A stretch of 64,000 bases of DNA from Bactericera cockerelli. Its lineage: Eukaryota > Arthropoda > Insecta > Hemiptera > Triozidae. Where the stretch lies: NCBI GenBank assembly GCA_024516035.1, contig CM044959.1, positions 16,375,441 through 16,439,440 of the forward strand, given 5' to 3'. The notes under the pieces were generated by a model. The model did no database searches. It saw nothing but the letters and a program-made list of their open reading frames with translations, and was not told where the DNA came from. The stretch's first letter is position 1. Every line of letters starts with the position of its first letter. The position numbers and the translations under genes are program-made. Positions 34,501 through 45,560 of this stretch are shown one piece after another.

Positions 34501-35391
34501 TTTCTCTTTCATTTGTTGACACGAATTCAACAAAATTTTGTATTTACCCACTTCCTCACTTCTCTTGCACTAATTCTAAAACTCTTCGAAAGTTGACCAT
34601 AGTAAAATTTTACGGAAACATATCGGCTCGGTTAAATGCCTAGGTACCTTCCGCGTCTAATTAATATCGTCATGTGTGTCGCCATTTCAACGTAGCTTAA
34701 AAACACTGCCAATTATGGACACAATACTTCCTCGTGATTGTTTCACATTGTATACACGTGCCAATTTTGAGATTATATACTAAATGACTTGTATCTCCAA
34801 AACCGCTTAACCGATTCTAATATTAGAAATTTCTCGGAAGTAAAAGAATCACTTTTGATATACGAGATCTACCTGTATTAATTTGAAATTTTGTGTAATG
34901 TTTGATTCTTGTTTCTTCAAAAATTGTTCTCATCTCCAAAATATTGTCCCTCCAATGTTTGCTCGAATGAACTCACACTTTTCGGACCCCTCAAATAGCA
35001 CCCTTAAAAGGGAAAACGTTTTTATCTTAATATTTTAAATGACTTTTCGGTCTTTTTACATATTCAAAGCAATTAAAGTGTACGATTATCAGGGGTATTT
35101 TATGCGAAAGTTCTACCGCAAACAACACAATCCTTGGCAAATCCTCTTTTAATTATCTACCCCTTACAGCCTTAAATATTTCGCTGGCTTTCTTTATGGG
35201 GCTGGTGCTATTTTGTGGCGATAACGGTAGCAAGTTAAGATGTTTTGCATATTAATGGGTTCACCTATGAGTTAAACTCGCATTTTATTTCTACTATTCG
35301 TTCCAAGTTTCTAACGGTTGCAAAATGCATTTATAAGGAATTATTTCGAGACCTTAGATTAGGCTAATTTATTATTATTTAGTAGAAATAC
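34501..35391. other. Unassigned, split family H copy
   Basis: Family H text appears at about 34717-34733 and resumes at about 34815 ('attagaaatttctcggaagt'), separated by about 80 unrelated bases. The rest is AT-rich. Confidence 0.45.
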
Positions 35392-35612
35392 TACCATCCT
35401 CCGTGGCATAACGGTTGTGACTACTGCCCGTAGTCCAGAGATCCCAAGTTCGATCCCCGGTTGGAGCAGACGTTTCGAGAATTTTTCCTCGTTAATTTGA
35501 GTTTGTGACCACATAATAATAAGACTCTGAGGGTTAGGTGGTAGTAAATTAATGCTTTGAGCACTGACCTCGCCTGGTGGTTAGCTTCCACTAAAGAGTG
35601 TTACTATTATTA
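35392..35612 (+). mobile_element. Chimeric SINE: A head joined to C body
   Basis: 35392-35478 is the SINE-A head ('cctccgtggcataacggttg', B box 'caagttcgatccccgg', 'gttggagcagacg'). From 35479 on it is the SINE-C body ('gaatttttcctcgttaattt' through 'ccactaaagagtgttacta'). The short shared text 'gaatttt' marks the junction. Confidence 0.88.
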
Positions 35613-36597
35613 ATTTTGAAAAATGCAGATAGCTCATTTTTTGAGCGAGACCTTCAATTGTCCTGAAAGCTACTTCGTAAATTTTACACGAAACCAAAGT
35701 TAATTCGAAGTTTCTACTTCGCTGTCCTGTGCAAACACTAGCAGGCGACGCCAGCAGCTGCGTCTCACCGCAGAATAAACTGCCGTCGAAATACCGGGCG
35801 AGATTATTATTAGTTTCATTCTCATAACCGAAGAATGGGTGTGAGGTTTGGGGAGATTCTAGTTTATGATCCCGAATGTGGTACTGGCGTTTTCAGTATG
35901 GTTTAAGTTTAAATAAAATATTTTTCAAAGGTACATAACTACCTACATACCATACCAATAGTCGCTACAGACCGGGATGGGCCTTGGACTTCTCCATTAT
36001 CTGCCTCCTAACAATGCGGTCCTTGACTTTGGTACCCCAAACCGTAACTCTCTGAATTGAGCTACTTTTTTATATCAACGGCTCTTAGACAGCCATTGAG
36101 CTATTTATGTCCCAGCAATATTTTCAGTAGAATCCTCCTAAAAACTCTCTATAACATCTCTCTTGTGTCTCGACGTCTTTTCACACGTTACATTATGCCA
36201 TTTCCAAGTTGTTGTAGAGCGTTAAAGTATAAAATTATGCATACATTCACGGCATGATTGTTTTCGACAGTATTAAATCTAATGCAAAAGAGTGTCTGAA
36301 ATTGTGAGCGGGGGCAGAAAGAAAGGGGGGAAGGCGCTGCTGTTTGTTAAAGTTTAATTTTCGAGTGAATAATTTTCTATAATCATATTATTTAGCTTTA
36401 TTATGAATTCAAAACACTTTTTGGAAAAGAAAGTTTTCCCTACTTTTGCTTGCTTCTTGTTTTCTCGTATTTTCTTCTTCGACATGCTCAAGGGTTGAGT
36501 GCAATATGGTCGCATGCTTTTAACATGAGGGTATGTTATTATTATATTTATAAAAAGTTTATTGCTCTTACAGCTTGATTTTTTAGTTTTGTTTTAC
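35613..36597. other. Unassigned; half of a MITE-like arm
   Basis: 35629-35659 resembles the arm of the inverted repeat at 54205-54456 (about 27 of 31 bases). Otherwise no gene; the ORF at 36057-36257 has no known domain. Confidence 0.5.
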
Positions 36598-36689
36598 ATC
36601 ATCATCATAGGGCGGCGTCATCGTGAACGATGGTAGGCCGACAGTGGAGGAATGACTCAGCACTTTTACCACTGTCTTTACAAGGCGAC
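36598..36689 (-). mobile_element. SINE-E tail fragment
   Basis: (atc)n followed by 'gcggcgtcatcgtgaacgat' and 'ccactgtctttacaaggcga', then truncated. Confidence 0.8.
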
Positions 36690-36964
36690 TATTTTTTTTA
36701 TTAAATTTTTTTTTGTCAAAATAAAAATGTATTTTACAAAAATATTCGCGGGTCAATTATTCGGATACAGAATGATCAATTTGAAAACAATTTGGTTATG
36801 GTCAAGCATTTTGACCATAACCAAACAAACTAAAACTCACGAAGCAATGCAATGATATGTCCTTGTGTGGCCTCTATTGCTGATACTGTGATACCAAACA
36901 ATTCTGTGTAATCAATAAGAACTAAGCATACTGACATTTTACTATTGATCTACAACCCATCCCC
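36690..36964. other. No gene seen; small fold-back
   Basis: 'tttggttatggtcaa' and 'ttgaccataaccaaa' near 36790-36826 form a 15-bp stem. No second copy in the window. Confidence 0.6.
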
Positions 36965-37090
36965 TAATTGCTCTCTCTTTTCCTCTCTCTCATTTTCCCT
37001 CTCTTTCACTCTCTCTCTCTCTCTCTTTCTATCTCTTTCTCTCTTTTGCATCACCTGATACTCTGTCTCTCTCCCTCTTCTCCTCTCTTT
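36965..37090 (+). repeat. (CT)-rich microsatellite
   Basis: Mostly 'tctctctc' with 'tttctctctt' variants on the + strand. Confidence 0.8.
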
Positions 37091-37349
37091 CCACAAGCAG
37101 AATGTGAATAAGAGGTTTCTGCAACATCAGCTATAAATCTGGTTAATTACACTTGATTACAAATTTCACGTTAAAACTTCAAACTATTAACTTCCCCCTG
37201 CCTGGACTCCTCTCACCCCCCCCCCCCCTTTGTACTTCACAGGAAGTTTCTATTTGAGGCGGGTAGTTAGGATGGGTAGGCTCATACTGGGTCCATCATG
37301 CACACATAGATGGTCTGATGTTCAGAGTAATAAGTCAGTATCCACCTTA

Positions 37350-37535
37350 TACTGGTAGTCAAGTGGTTAACGCACTAGTCTGGTAATCCAGGTAGAGGAG
37401 GGATCCGTTGGTTCGAATCCCACCCAATGAATTTTTCCTCATAATAAGACTCTGAGGGTTAGGTGGTAGAAAATGCTTTGAGCCTTAACCTCGCGTGGTG
37501 GTTACTTTCCACTAGAAAATATTATTATTATTACT
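37350..37535 (+). mobile_element. SINE-C, full length
   Basis: Head 'ctggtagtcaagtggttaac', loop 'ctggtaatc', B box 'ggttcgaatccc', body, then 'ccactagaaaatattattat'. The 'aatttgagtttgtgacca' part is deleted. Confidence 0.88.
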
Positions 37536-37574
37536 GTTATATTGCATCACGAGAGTTCTAGGTCCTAAAAATCC

Positions 37575-37690
37575 AATGGCGCCTATACAATGCGCGATGT
37601 ACGAAAATGCCTTATTGTGTAGAGTAGGGTTATGAAAAATAAATATCGGGCCATGCCTCAGGCCGGAACTCAGGTCCAGCCCTTAAAGTC
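37575..37690 (+). repeat. Family J repeat
   Basis: 'gtagagtagggttatgaaaa', 'gggccatgcctcaggccgga', 'actcaggtccag' match 43945-44075. Confidence 0.65.
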
Positions 37691-37699
37691 GTATCTCAG

Positions 37700-37842
37700 C
37701 CGGAATATGAGTTTGCCGGAAGCCTCACGGTTTTGAAGGGAACAGAATTTCTGATCGAAAAGTCTGCTCCAACGGGAAATTGAACTTAGGATCTCTGGAC
37801 TCCGGGCTGTAGGCATAACCGTTAGGCCACGGAGGCTGGCAA
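37700..37842 (-). mobile_element. SINE-A head and proximal body
   Basis: Reverse strand: 'ccagcctccgtggcctaacg' head with degenerate B box, then 'ttttcgatcagaaattctgt' and 'gaggcttccggc'. The 3' half is missing. Confidence 0.8.
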
Positions 37843-38184
37843 AAGTGTGTATATCACTAGAATGTAATTGTTGGATTACCTTTTATCATAAATCAATGTC
37901 ATAATTAATGAATCCGCAGGCTGATTTATTTGCAGACTCGGTATTCGCGGGAAACAGGAGAGGCCTATTTCATTTTCAAAGGGTTTAAAATTTTAAAAGT
38001 ATACTAGGAATTACTTGGGGGACTTTTGCAGAACTTTTCAGATTCCCGACACAACATTACTTTAACATAGTTTGAGAGATTTAAGTTTTAAAATCTATTA
38101 ATTCTGAAAGTTGCTGACCCAGAAGACCTTCGGATTTTTCAGAGAAAACTTGCGGGTAGATTTAAGAGACTCTTCTGCCACAGG
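37843..38184. other. No gene seen
   Basis: AT-rich DNA. Confidence 0.5.
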
Positions 38185-39665
38185 CGGGACTCTTTAAAAG
38201 ACTTTCTTCTCTCTTTTCACTATTCCTATATCTCTCACTCTCTCTCTCTCTCTCTTTAAAGATCGCTCTGTATCTCACTCTTTCTCCTTCCAATGCTTCT
38301 TCTCTCTATCTTTCTCTCTCTCTCCCTCTTCCTCTCACTTATTTCCTCTTCTTGTATCGACTCTCACATCTTACTTGTATTTCCAAATCTATTTCTCCCT
38401 CTCTCTCGCTCCCTCTCTCTCTCTCTCTCCTTCCCTCATCTTTTCTCCTCCTCCTGTCACATCCTCCTTCTAATTTTTACTTTTCCACCTTTATTACTCC
38501 CTTCCTTCTCTCTCTCCCTATAACCCTATATCTCTTTTCTATACTCATTATCTTGTCTCTACCTATTACACTGTCTCATATTCCTACTTTTCTCTTTCTC
38601 ATTCCCTCTCCCCTTCTCCTTCCCTCTCTATCTCTCCTGTCTCCACCTACAACATCTTCCTTCTAATTCCTGCTTTTCTCACTCTACTCAATCGCTCCCT
38701 CTTTTTCTCTCTCTACCTCTCTCAGTCTCACCTGTCACATCCTTCTTCTATTTTCTACTTTTCTCCTTTTCTTCCTCTCTCTCCTTTTCCCTTATCCCTC
38801 CCTCTCCATCTCTCCTGCTCCACCTACAACTGTCACATCTTCTTTCTAATTCCTGCTTTTCTCCTTCTCTTTTCCTCTCCTCTTCTCCCTCCCAGTCTCA
38901 TCTCCTGTCACATTTTCCTCCTGATTCGTACTTTTCTCCCTCTCTTTTCTTCATCTCCTGTCACATCCCTTCTTCTAATTACTACTTTTTCCCCTCTTCT
39001 CTTCTTCCCTTCTCCCTCCCTCTCTATCTTTCCTGTCTCAACCTACAACTGTCACATTTTCCTAATTCTTATTTTTCTCCCTCTGCTCCATCACTTCCTC
39101 TTCTTAACCCTTACTCTCCCTCCTCCTTCCAGTCTCATCTCCTGTCACATCTTCCTCCAAATTCCTACTTTTCTCCCTCTCTTCCCTCTCTCCCCTCTCC
39201 TCTCCTCTCTGTCTCACCTACAACTGTAACATCTTCCCCCTAATTCCTACTTTTCTCCCTCTCTTCCCCTCTCTCCCCTCTCCTCTCCTGTCTTCACCTA
39301 CAACTGTAACATCTTCCCCCTAATTCCTACTTTTCTCCCTCTCTTCCCCTCTCTCCCCTCTCCTCTCCTGTCTTCACCTACAACTGTAACATCTTCCCCC
39401 TAATTCCTACTTTTCTCCCTCTCTTCCCCTCTCTCCCCTCTCCTCTCCTGTCTCCACCTACAACTGTAACATCTTCCCCCTAATTCCTACTTTTCTCCCT
39501 CTCTTCCCCTCTCTCCCCTCTCCTCTCCTGTCTTCACCTACAACTGTAACATCTTCCCCCTAATTCCTACTTTTCTCCCTCTCTTCCCCTCTCTCCCCTC
39601 TCCTCTCCTGTCTCCACCTACAACTGTAACATCTTCCTCCCGATTCCTACTTTTCTCCCTCCACC
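38185..39665 (+). repeat. 1.5-kb pyrimidine tract with 80-bp minisatellite
   Basis: The + strand is almost all C/T. The young part has 'caactgtaacatcttccccc' at 39221, 39301, 39381, 39461 and 39541 and a variant at 39621: an exact 80-bp period with almost no divergence. Older units with 'ctgtcacatc' and 'ctaattcctacttttctcc' motifs fill 38450-39200 at irregular spacing. The ORFs across it are composition artefacts. Confidence 0.92.
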
Positions 39666-41024
39666 GGCACAAACTTCGCTCAAACTTTTCCACCCCATTC
39701 CCTGTTTTGTATTCCTAATTTTTCACAGTTAAAATTTAAATATTATTGTTTAAAAATAAAATTCAAATTTATGTTAATGACTTAATTATATTGTTATTAT
39801 TCTCATATGCGTTAAGAGTAAACACTTGCGAGACGAAAGTTTTTAAAGTCTTCTCCTTCTAATTTAAAAATGTTTCTTTTTTCTCGAACATATTCTTGTT
39901 CCTTGAATCTCATGAAGGGGTTAAGGTGGCGTTCTGTGTCTCTTCATTTTCGTAAAATTAGATTTTTTACAGAATAACATTAATGTTTTGTAAAGGTAAC
40001 AGTTATTATCAACCGCACGGCTATGGAGTAAAAAATGTAAAAATACCTACACAAATGACGGAAATCTAGATTTTACAAAGCACTTTCATAGGTACATATT
40101 ATGGAACTATAGTAACTATACATATTTAAAATTTAATGGCACTTAAGTAATAATCACCGATGTGTCTTGATTATTATTGCCCTCCTGAAAAGTCAAAAGT
40201 TGACATACTAGATACCTGGTACTACTTCTTTTGATTCTTGATCAGGTCTTGACCCTAAAAATATCACAGGCCACTTAAAGGGGCAACAGCTCGATCATCA
40301 GAGGCAGACTTCCTCTCGGTAGAGTTCGAGGGAATACTTTATCTTTGAAAATCAAATACATAATAGATAGTTCTCTTTCTCATCAATTCAAGTTCCTCTT
40401 TCAAAATCGTAACCCAGTCAGCACACCAAGTGACAGATTTGAGTCAACACGCGTCGTGTTTTCAATCAGCACGTCTTCAAATGTCTTGCTGACTTAATTC
40501 AATTAGGATCCCGCGAAACAGAAAACAGAAGCATGAACCCATTTCTAGACAGGCTGAAAGTCAAATTCAGCTTTCATGTCAGAGGTTCTGTTGTGTTCTT
40601 TACACAACACGAGAAGGAGTTGATGTCTTGATGTGAGTGTAATTTGATAAAGCATTCATATCAATCTAATTTTCCCTTGTAAGGGCTGCTTAATGTACGT
40701 AAATCTGAAGAAAGAAAATTGTGAATGTTTTTTTTTAGATTTAGCTACCTATCAGTGTAAACAGAAATCAGTGTAAACAGAAATGTGAGAAGTTGTACTA
40801 GATGTACATGAATATCAGAACATACCTGGACAGCTGTTTTGAGCTTATTTGCTCTCATCAGCAGCTGTAATAGTTCTGAATATCCATGCCATCAACTAAC
40901 CTCTCTATTTTAATTCAAGAGGATTATTTATTTTCTTCTTACTCTGTTTGTGGGTCGGAGGATTAAACATACATTCAACAATAGAGGTTATATTATATTT
41001 AAAATTATTTTCCCTACTTAAATT
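39666..41024. other. No gene seen
   Basis: AT-rich; a 17-bp tandem pair 'atcagtgtaaacagaa' near 40751-40783. No exon-like ORF. Confidence 0.5.
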
Positions 41025-41635
41025 ACCAAGCTCAGTACCTTGATTGATAGGCGTTGGACTTGTAACCTTTCAAGTCCAACTTGGTGGTTCAAGTCAGGGT
41101 TTCAGCGTAGATTTAGTAATGCGAGTTTGAGTAGTTGTGATATCACGGAAGTGATTAGACCAGGGGTCTCCAACCTCTTTCAGTCTCTGGGCCATATTTC
41201 TTTTCCGGAAAAGACCGCGGGCCACTATTAGAAACATAAATTACGGGGGGGACGGGGGGGTTGAAATTTTTAAAAAAAACTATTTTTAATTTCAGGAACA
41301 AGTGTTAGTATTTTTATTTGTAAAAAAAAAAAAAAAAAAAATTGTTTCACTTAATTTTTTTATACAAAAACTAGAAAATTTAAAACAAAAAAAAAAATTG
41401 TACAGCAGTCGGAGTGTTGGTCAATGCACTTGTCCTGTAGGTGGGAAATCTCATCGGATTTGTCACTGCTCGTAACTTTTGCATAAAAAAAAAAAAAAAT
41501 CTTGGCCAGCTAGTGCTGGAAGAAATAGGAAATAGCATGAATGAGCTCGCGGGCCACCAAAAATGACTAGGCAGGCCACAAGTGGCCCGCGGGACACAGG
41601 TTGAAGATCCCTGGATTATACAAATATGATAACTA
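41025..41635 (+). mobile_element. SINE-B split by a hAT element
   Basis: 41025-41160 holds the head and body of SINE-B; 41614-41635 holds the remaining 3' end ('acaaatatgataact'). The DNA between is a DNA transposon. Confidence 0.85.
41161..41613. mobile_element. Non-autonomous hAT transposon, 453 bp
   Basis: Left end CAGGGGTCTCCAACCT, right end in reverse CAGGGATCTTCAACCT (14 of 16). Flanked by an 8-bp duplication gattagac (41153-41160) and gattatac (41614-41621), as expected for hAT. Subterminal 'gggccat'/'ggcccgcggg' motifs resemble Charlie- or SPIN-type hAT ends from memory. No transposase coding. Confidence 0.85.
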
Positions 41636-42088
41636 ACTACATTAATTTATTTGTTGTATTGGTATTAAGTAGGTATTACTGATTTAATTTATTTTTACAA
41701 ATAGGAATATTTAATACGTCCCAAAAATGTCTGATATAGGTAAAATATGATATTATTTTTAGCTAACTACACAAAGGCCAAATGATGTAATGTAAACAAA
41801 GAACTTCGTATATTTACTTCTGACTCTACAGAGTGAAACTCGCAAGTGCTAACGATATTATTGTGTCTAAATCATGAAAATTATGCCTTTTAATTAAGTT
41901 AGTCGCGAGAATTTTCTCACCAGACTGGGGGATGCTTTCTTATCTTCTTGTCTGCATGCATACGGCAGGCAAGTTTTGAGTCTGCCTAATATGACTTTTG
42001 AAACTTTCTTTAAATATTTTGACTATCATGTGTTCTTTGTCATGTTCTTTAGGAAGGAATTTACTTAAAAAACAATGTTTTTTCTAAC

Positions 42089-42147
42089 CCGCCACCTCTG
42101 GATTACCAGGCCTGCGTGACACCTTGACCACTGAGCTACCGGGACTG
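42089..42147 (-). mobile_element. SINE-D head fragment
   Basis: Reverse strand 'cccggtagctcagtggtcaa', loop 'ctggtaatcc'; ends before the B box. Confidence 0.65.
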
Positions 42148-42180
42148 ATTATAGATTATAAGTCTCATTACTATAAAAAG

Positions 42181-42334
42181 TTGTCATATACGTGTCAATC
42201 ACTTTCGTGATAACTACCTACTCAAACTGGCTGTACTACTACTAAATCTACGCTGAAATCGGGACTTGAACCACCGACCTCCAGGTTACAAGTCCGCCGC
42301 CTTATCGAACAAGCTACTGGGTACTGAGGTCGGC
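42181..42334 (-). mobile_element. SINE-B with small insertions
   Basis: Consensus-like head, with 'gggta' inserted between 'gctact' and 'gaggtcgg', and extra 'tactac' in the body. Confidence 0.88.
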
Positions 42335-43721
42335 ATGTCTCATTACTACTTATTATTACATTCACAGTTTGAATACTTCCTCTGTTGGACAAATATTCGA
42401 AAAGGATATCTTCTTGATAATTTCCAAGGAATTAGTGTTAATGAAGACAAATGATACGAGTGGCATATTCAAAGCTCCTGAATTCTCAACAGTATCTAAA
42501 TCCAAAGAGACGAAAAACAAAAGAGAAGGCGAATATTTATGAGAGAGAGAGAGAGAAAAGAAAGGGATCTGTGCTAAGCTTTTACTTTGGGAAAGGCAGG
42601 TATCAGGAGAAAATTTCAAGATAAATTAGGAAACTAAAATCCTGACGCTTATGAGAATTTAACTTGTACAACTTTTCCAGACACGCGAGTTGCCAAGTGT
42701 GTGAGCAACATCACATCGCTTTTGCTATGACTTGGAATGAAAAAAAGAACATGAATCTTATCACATTAAACACCGTATTTGAGAATATGAAGTAAACAAG
42801 TTCAAGATAAATGTTTAAAAATAATATGCACTCATGGTCAAAAACTGACAAAATACTGGAGGAAAAATTAGAGTGGTCTTTTCTACCTTATAATTGTGTT
42901 GTCTGCAATAAGGTCTGCATGAGGACTTGTTATGATCTAATAAATGCATCGATTTTTCTCACCGTAATAAATTTACGTATTAGTTACAAAAACATAAAAA
43001 CTACCAAGTGCAAAAGAGATATTTGACATTTGAAAAGTTGGCATTTTAATATTTATTTTACTGTGGGAAACGAGTATGTTGGATAAAAATAATCTACGCC
43101 TGGAGTCAGGGATATCACGTTGTCATTAAAAATATAAGAGAAAACAAAAAAGGTAAAATAAAATAGATCAGCAGCCTACCTAAAAGTTGAGAAGTTCCTG
43201 ATGCGATTAGGAGAGAACGAATTCTGAGCAGAAGTAAGAAAAGACAAAAAATGGAAAAGACTTTCTAGGTGTATTTAATGCAAAACTTAACGTCTTAAAA
43301 CTTGGAGACGAAAGCCATCTAAAAGAAAGCTCTGGGGTAGACGGTATTCAGTGAATACTAACGACTTTAGGGGTGTTTTTCAAATAATGGGTTTAGCAGT
43401 CTATCAGATAAGATTGCTTCTTCAGATTTTTTTTTATTTTTTTTTTTATCATTTTAATTGTTTGTAATACTAATGTATGTTAACAATGTGAGGAAAAAAA
43501 AGAACAAACAAAACTAGTTACAATTTACAAACAATTAAAAATTAAAAAGAGGTACTGATAAAATAGGTGCCAAAAGAAAAAGTAGGTATAGATAAAAGAT
43601 TTGACAGTAAAGGAGGTACAGATTATGAGATATAATATGAATAAAGGAGTTATAGTACTTCAATATATATATTATATAAAAAAGTCATTTTGTGGAATGA
43701 CAATAATTTATTGTATTATTG
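42335..43721. other. No gene seen
   Basis: (ga)n near 42540-42556 and T-runs near 43430. The short ORFs have no recognisable domain. Confidence 0.5.
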
Positions 43722-43937
43722 AGGCTCTTTACTACCTGTAAGCAGTTTTTTTAAAGGTAGTTGTTCCCCGGAACCGCTTTCGCATTACTTTAGGGCCCTT
43801 TACCAACTTTACCTTTACATTCATGCCATTTCGTAAACGGAAAAACTCTGTCAGAAGTTTCCGCTCCGGCCGTGATTCGAACCCGCAACCTTCGTGTCAG
43901 TAACCAATGCTCTCACTGAGCCACGGAGGTTGGCATT
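43722..43937 (-). mobile_element. SINE-like family K
   Basis: Reverse strand: head 'cctccgtggctcagtgagag' (A box), B box 'cgggttcgaatcacgg', body, end 'ggttccggggaacaactacc'. The same 3' end is at 44500-44575. Confidence 0.7.
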
Positions 43938-43944
43938 AGTTTAC

Positions 43945-44075
43945 AGTGGCGCAAATTCAGGGCCGAAAAAAATGTATGGCAATGCCTCATTGTGCATAGT
44001 AGGGTTAGGGAAAATAAATAATAGGCCATGCCTCGGGCTGGAACTCGGGTGCAGTCAGAAATTTGAATCCCATCC
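43945..44075 (+). repeat. Family J repeat
   Basis: 'tggcgcaaattcagggccg', 'ggcaatgcctcattgtgc', 'aggccatgcctcgggctgga'. The longest of three copies. Confidence 0.65.
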
Positions 44076-44125
44076 TTATACCACTTTTTTCCCCTTTAAA
44101 TGAGTGAAATTAAAACAAGTTACAT

Positions 44126-44290
44126 TGATTGTTGCCCACCATCGTCAAAAATGATCCTTCTTGTATTCCGGACCCAGACTGGTTGAGGTTAATGATAGCA
44201 CCAGGAATGGTCAAGCAGCTGAAATGGAGGCTCAAATCCTGTTCGTGAATAATTGAACATGGGAGTTGAAAGCGGCGGCGTGCACCTAAC
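44126..44290 (+). mobile_element. SINE-A 3' half, diverged
   Basis: 'attccggacccagactggtt', 'gaggttaatg', 'gaaatggaggctcaaa', 'gttgaaagcggcg'. About 20% or more different from the 18345 copy by eye. Confidence 0.65.
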
Positions 44291-44308
44291 AAAGAGAAAG
44301 CTGAGAGT

Positions 44309-44470
44309 TTTTTATTTATTTATTAAAGTTATGATATCTGTGGTAATCACTTTCATGATGTCACAACTACTCAAACTCGCTTTACTAAATCTACGCTGAA
44401 ACCGGGACTTGAACCACCGACCTCCAGGTTACAAGTCCGCCGCCTTACCGATCGAGCTACTGGGGTCGGT
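44309..44470 (-). mobile_element. SINE-B with perfect 15-bp TSD
   Basis: Full-length copy plus T-rich end. gagaaagctgagagt at 44294-44308 and 44471-44485 is a perfect duplication, so the insertion is young. Confidence 0.92.
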
Positions 44471-44499
44471 GAGAAAGCTGAGAGTGAACTAGGTAACAT

Positions 44500-44575
44500 T
44501 GACTAGGTAAGGTAAAGTGCCCTGAAGTAATGCGATTGCGGTTCCGGGGCACAACTACCTTTTCAAAAAAAACTA
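44500..44575 (+). mobile_element. Family K 3' end
   Basis: 'aaggtaaagtgccctgaagt', 'aatgcgattgcggttccggg', 'cacaactacctttt'; matches the 3' part of 43722-43937. Confidence 0.6.
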
Positions 44576-44825
44576 GGTAACATTAATTTGTGTTACTAGA
44601 CTTCCGCAGCAACACTGTCCAGAGCTAGGTCAGTAACACAGAAGGAACTAAACTAAATGATACCACTTACCCCTCCACCCCTTACACTCGGAGTTGGGTA
44701 AATACTAAATTTTAATAAAACCTCTACAATAGATTTTCCGATAGGACACATGCACACACCTTGTTCAGTGTCCGTTGGATGAAACTCTTCTGACTATTTT
44801 GACCCCTGCTAATTCGACTCGCTTT

Positions 44826-45140
44826 TTTTAACGTCGTTTTCAACTGCATAGAAATATTACGACTGGGGTTTCACTATCCATTCGCTGGAAACTCACAAAA
44901 ACTCACAAACCAGCTACCACTCAAATTAACATCGCCCAGCCTGAGTGGACTCCGGAATAAAGTTTTTTTTTAAGTTATCATATTTGTGTTAATCACTTTC
45001 GTGATGTCACAACTACTCAAACTTGCTTTATTAAATCTACGCAATGAACTTTACAACCTCCAGGTTACAAGTCCGCCGCCTTATCGATCAAGCTACTGAG
45101 GTCGGACTCCGGAATACCCACATCACCAGAATTCTCGACT
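44826..45140 (-). mobile_element. SINE-A 3' half carrying a SINE-B
   Basis: 'aacgtcgttttcaactgcat', 'gggtttcactatccattcgc', 'cgcccagcctgagtgg', then interrupted at 44959 and resumed at 45117 'cccacatcacc'. Confidence 0.85.
44960..45103 (-). mobile_element. SINE-B nested in SINE-A, 13-bp TSD
   Basis: ggactccggaata at 44947-44959 and 45104-45116. The SINE has a short deletion across its B box ('gcaatgaactttacaacctc'). Confidence 0.93.
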
Positions 45141-45279
45141 GACTTAATAATTAGGTATTTCAAGGATCAATTTTTTGAGTATATATGTCGCACCTGACTG
45201 TATTTCGATATCCACTGTCTTAATTTTCTTGAAATAGTCAAAAAAGAAAGAAAACAAAATCCCCTTTTGTCCAAAAGCC

Positions 45280-45560
45280 TGTCCCGGTAGCTCAGTGGTA
45301 CAGGCGGCACTCTGTGAATCCAGAGATTTCAGAGGTCGTGGGGTTCGAAACCCAAGTGGGACATGACAAGTTATCCTCCCATTTGGGATTTGTGCCACAT
45401 AATAATATGTATTGGGCTTACTGCTGGAATGATGGGACTTTATTATTAGTCCTAATCGGCCAGTATAAATAAGGCGATATTATTATTACTCTTGAATAAT
45501 GAGACTTTATTAGTCTTACTGCTTGAATAATGAGACTTTATTAGTCTTAATTGGGCAGAA
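45280..45560 (+). mobile_element. SINE-D with amplified 3' segment
   Basis: Complete head and body to 45490, then two more copies of a ~31-bp segment 'cttgaataatgagactttat'+'tagtctta', derived from the SINE's own 'ctggaataatgggacttta' region, ending 'attgggcag'. Confidence 0.85.

Noticed and set aside
38293..38666. 104-codon Ser/Leu/Pro ORFs
   Set aside because: Composition artefact of the C/T tract; open in two frames together.
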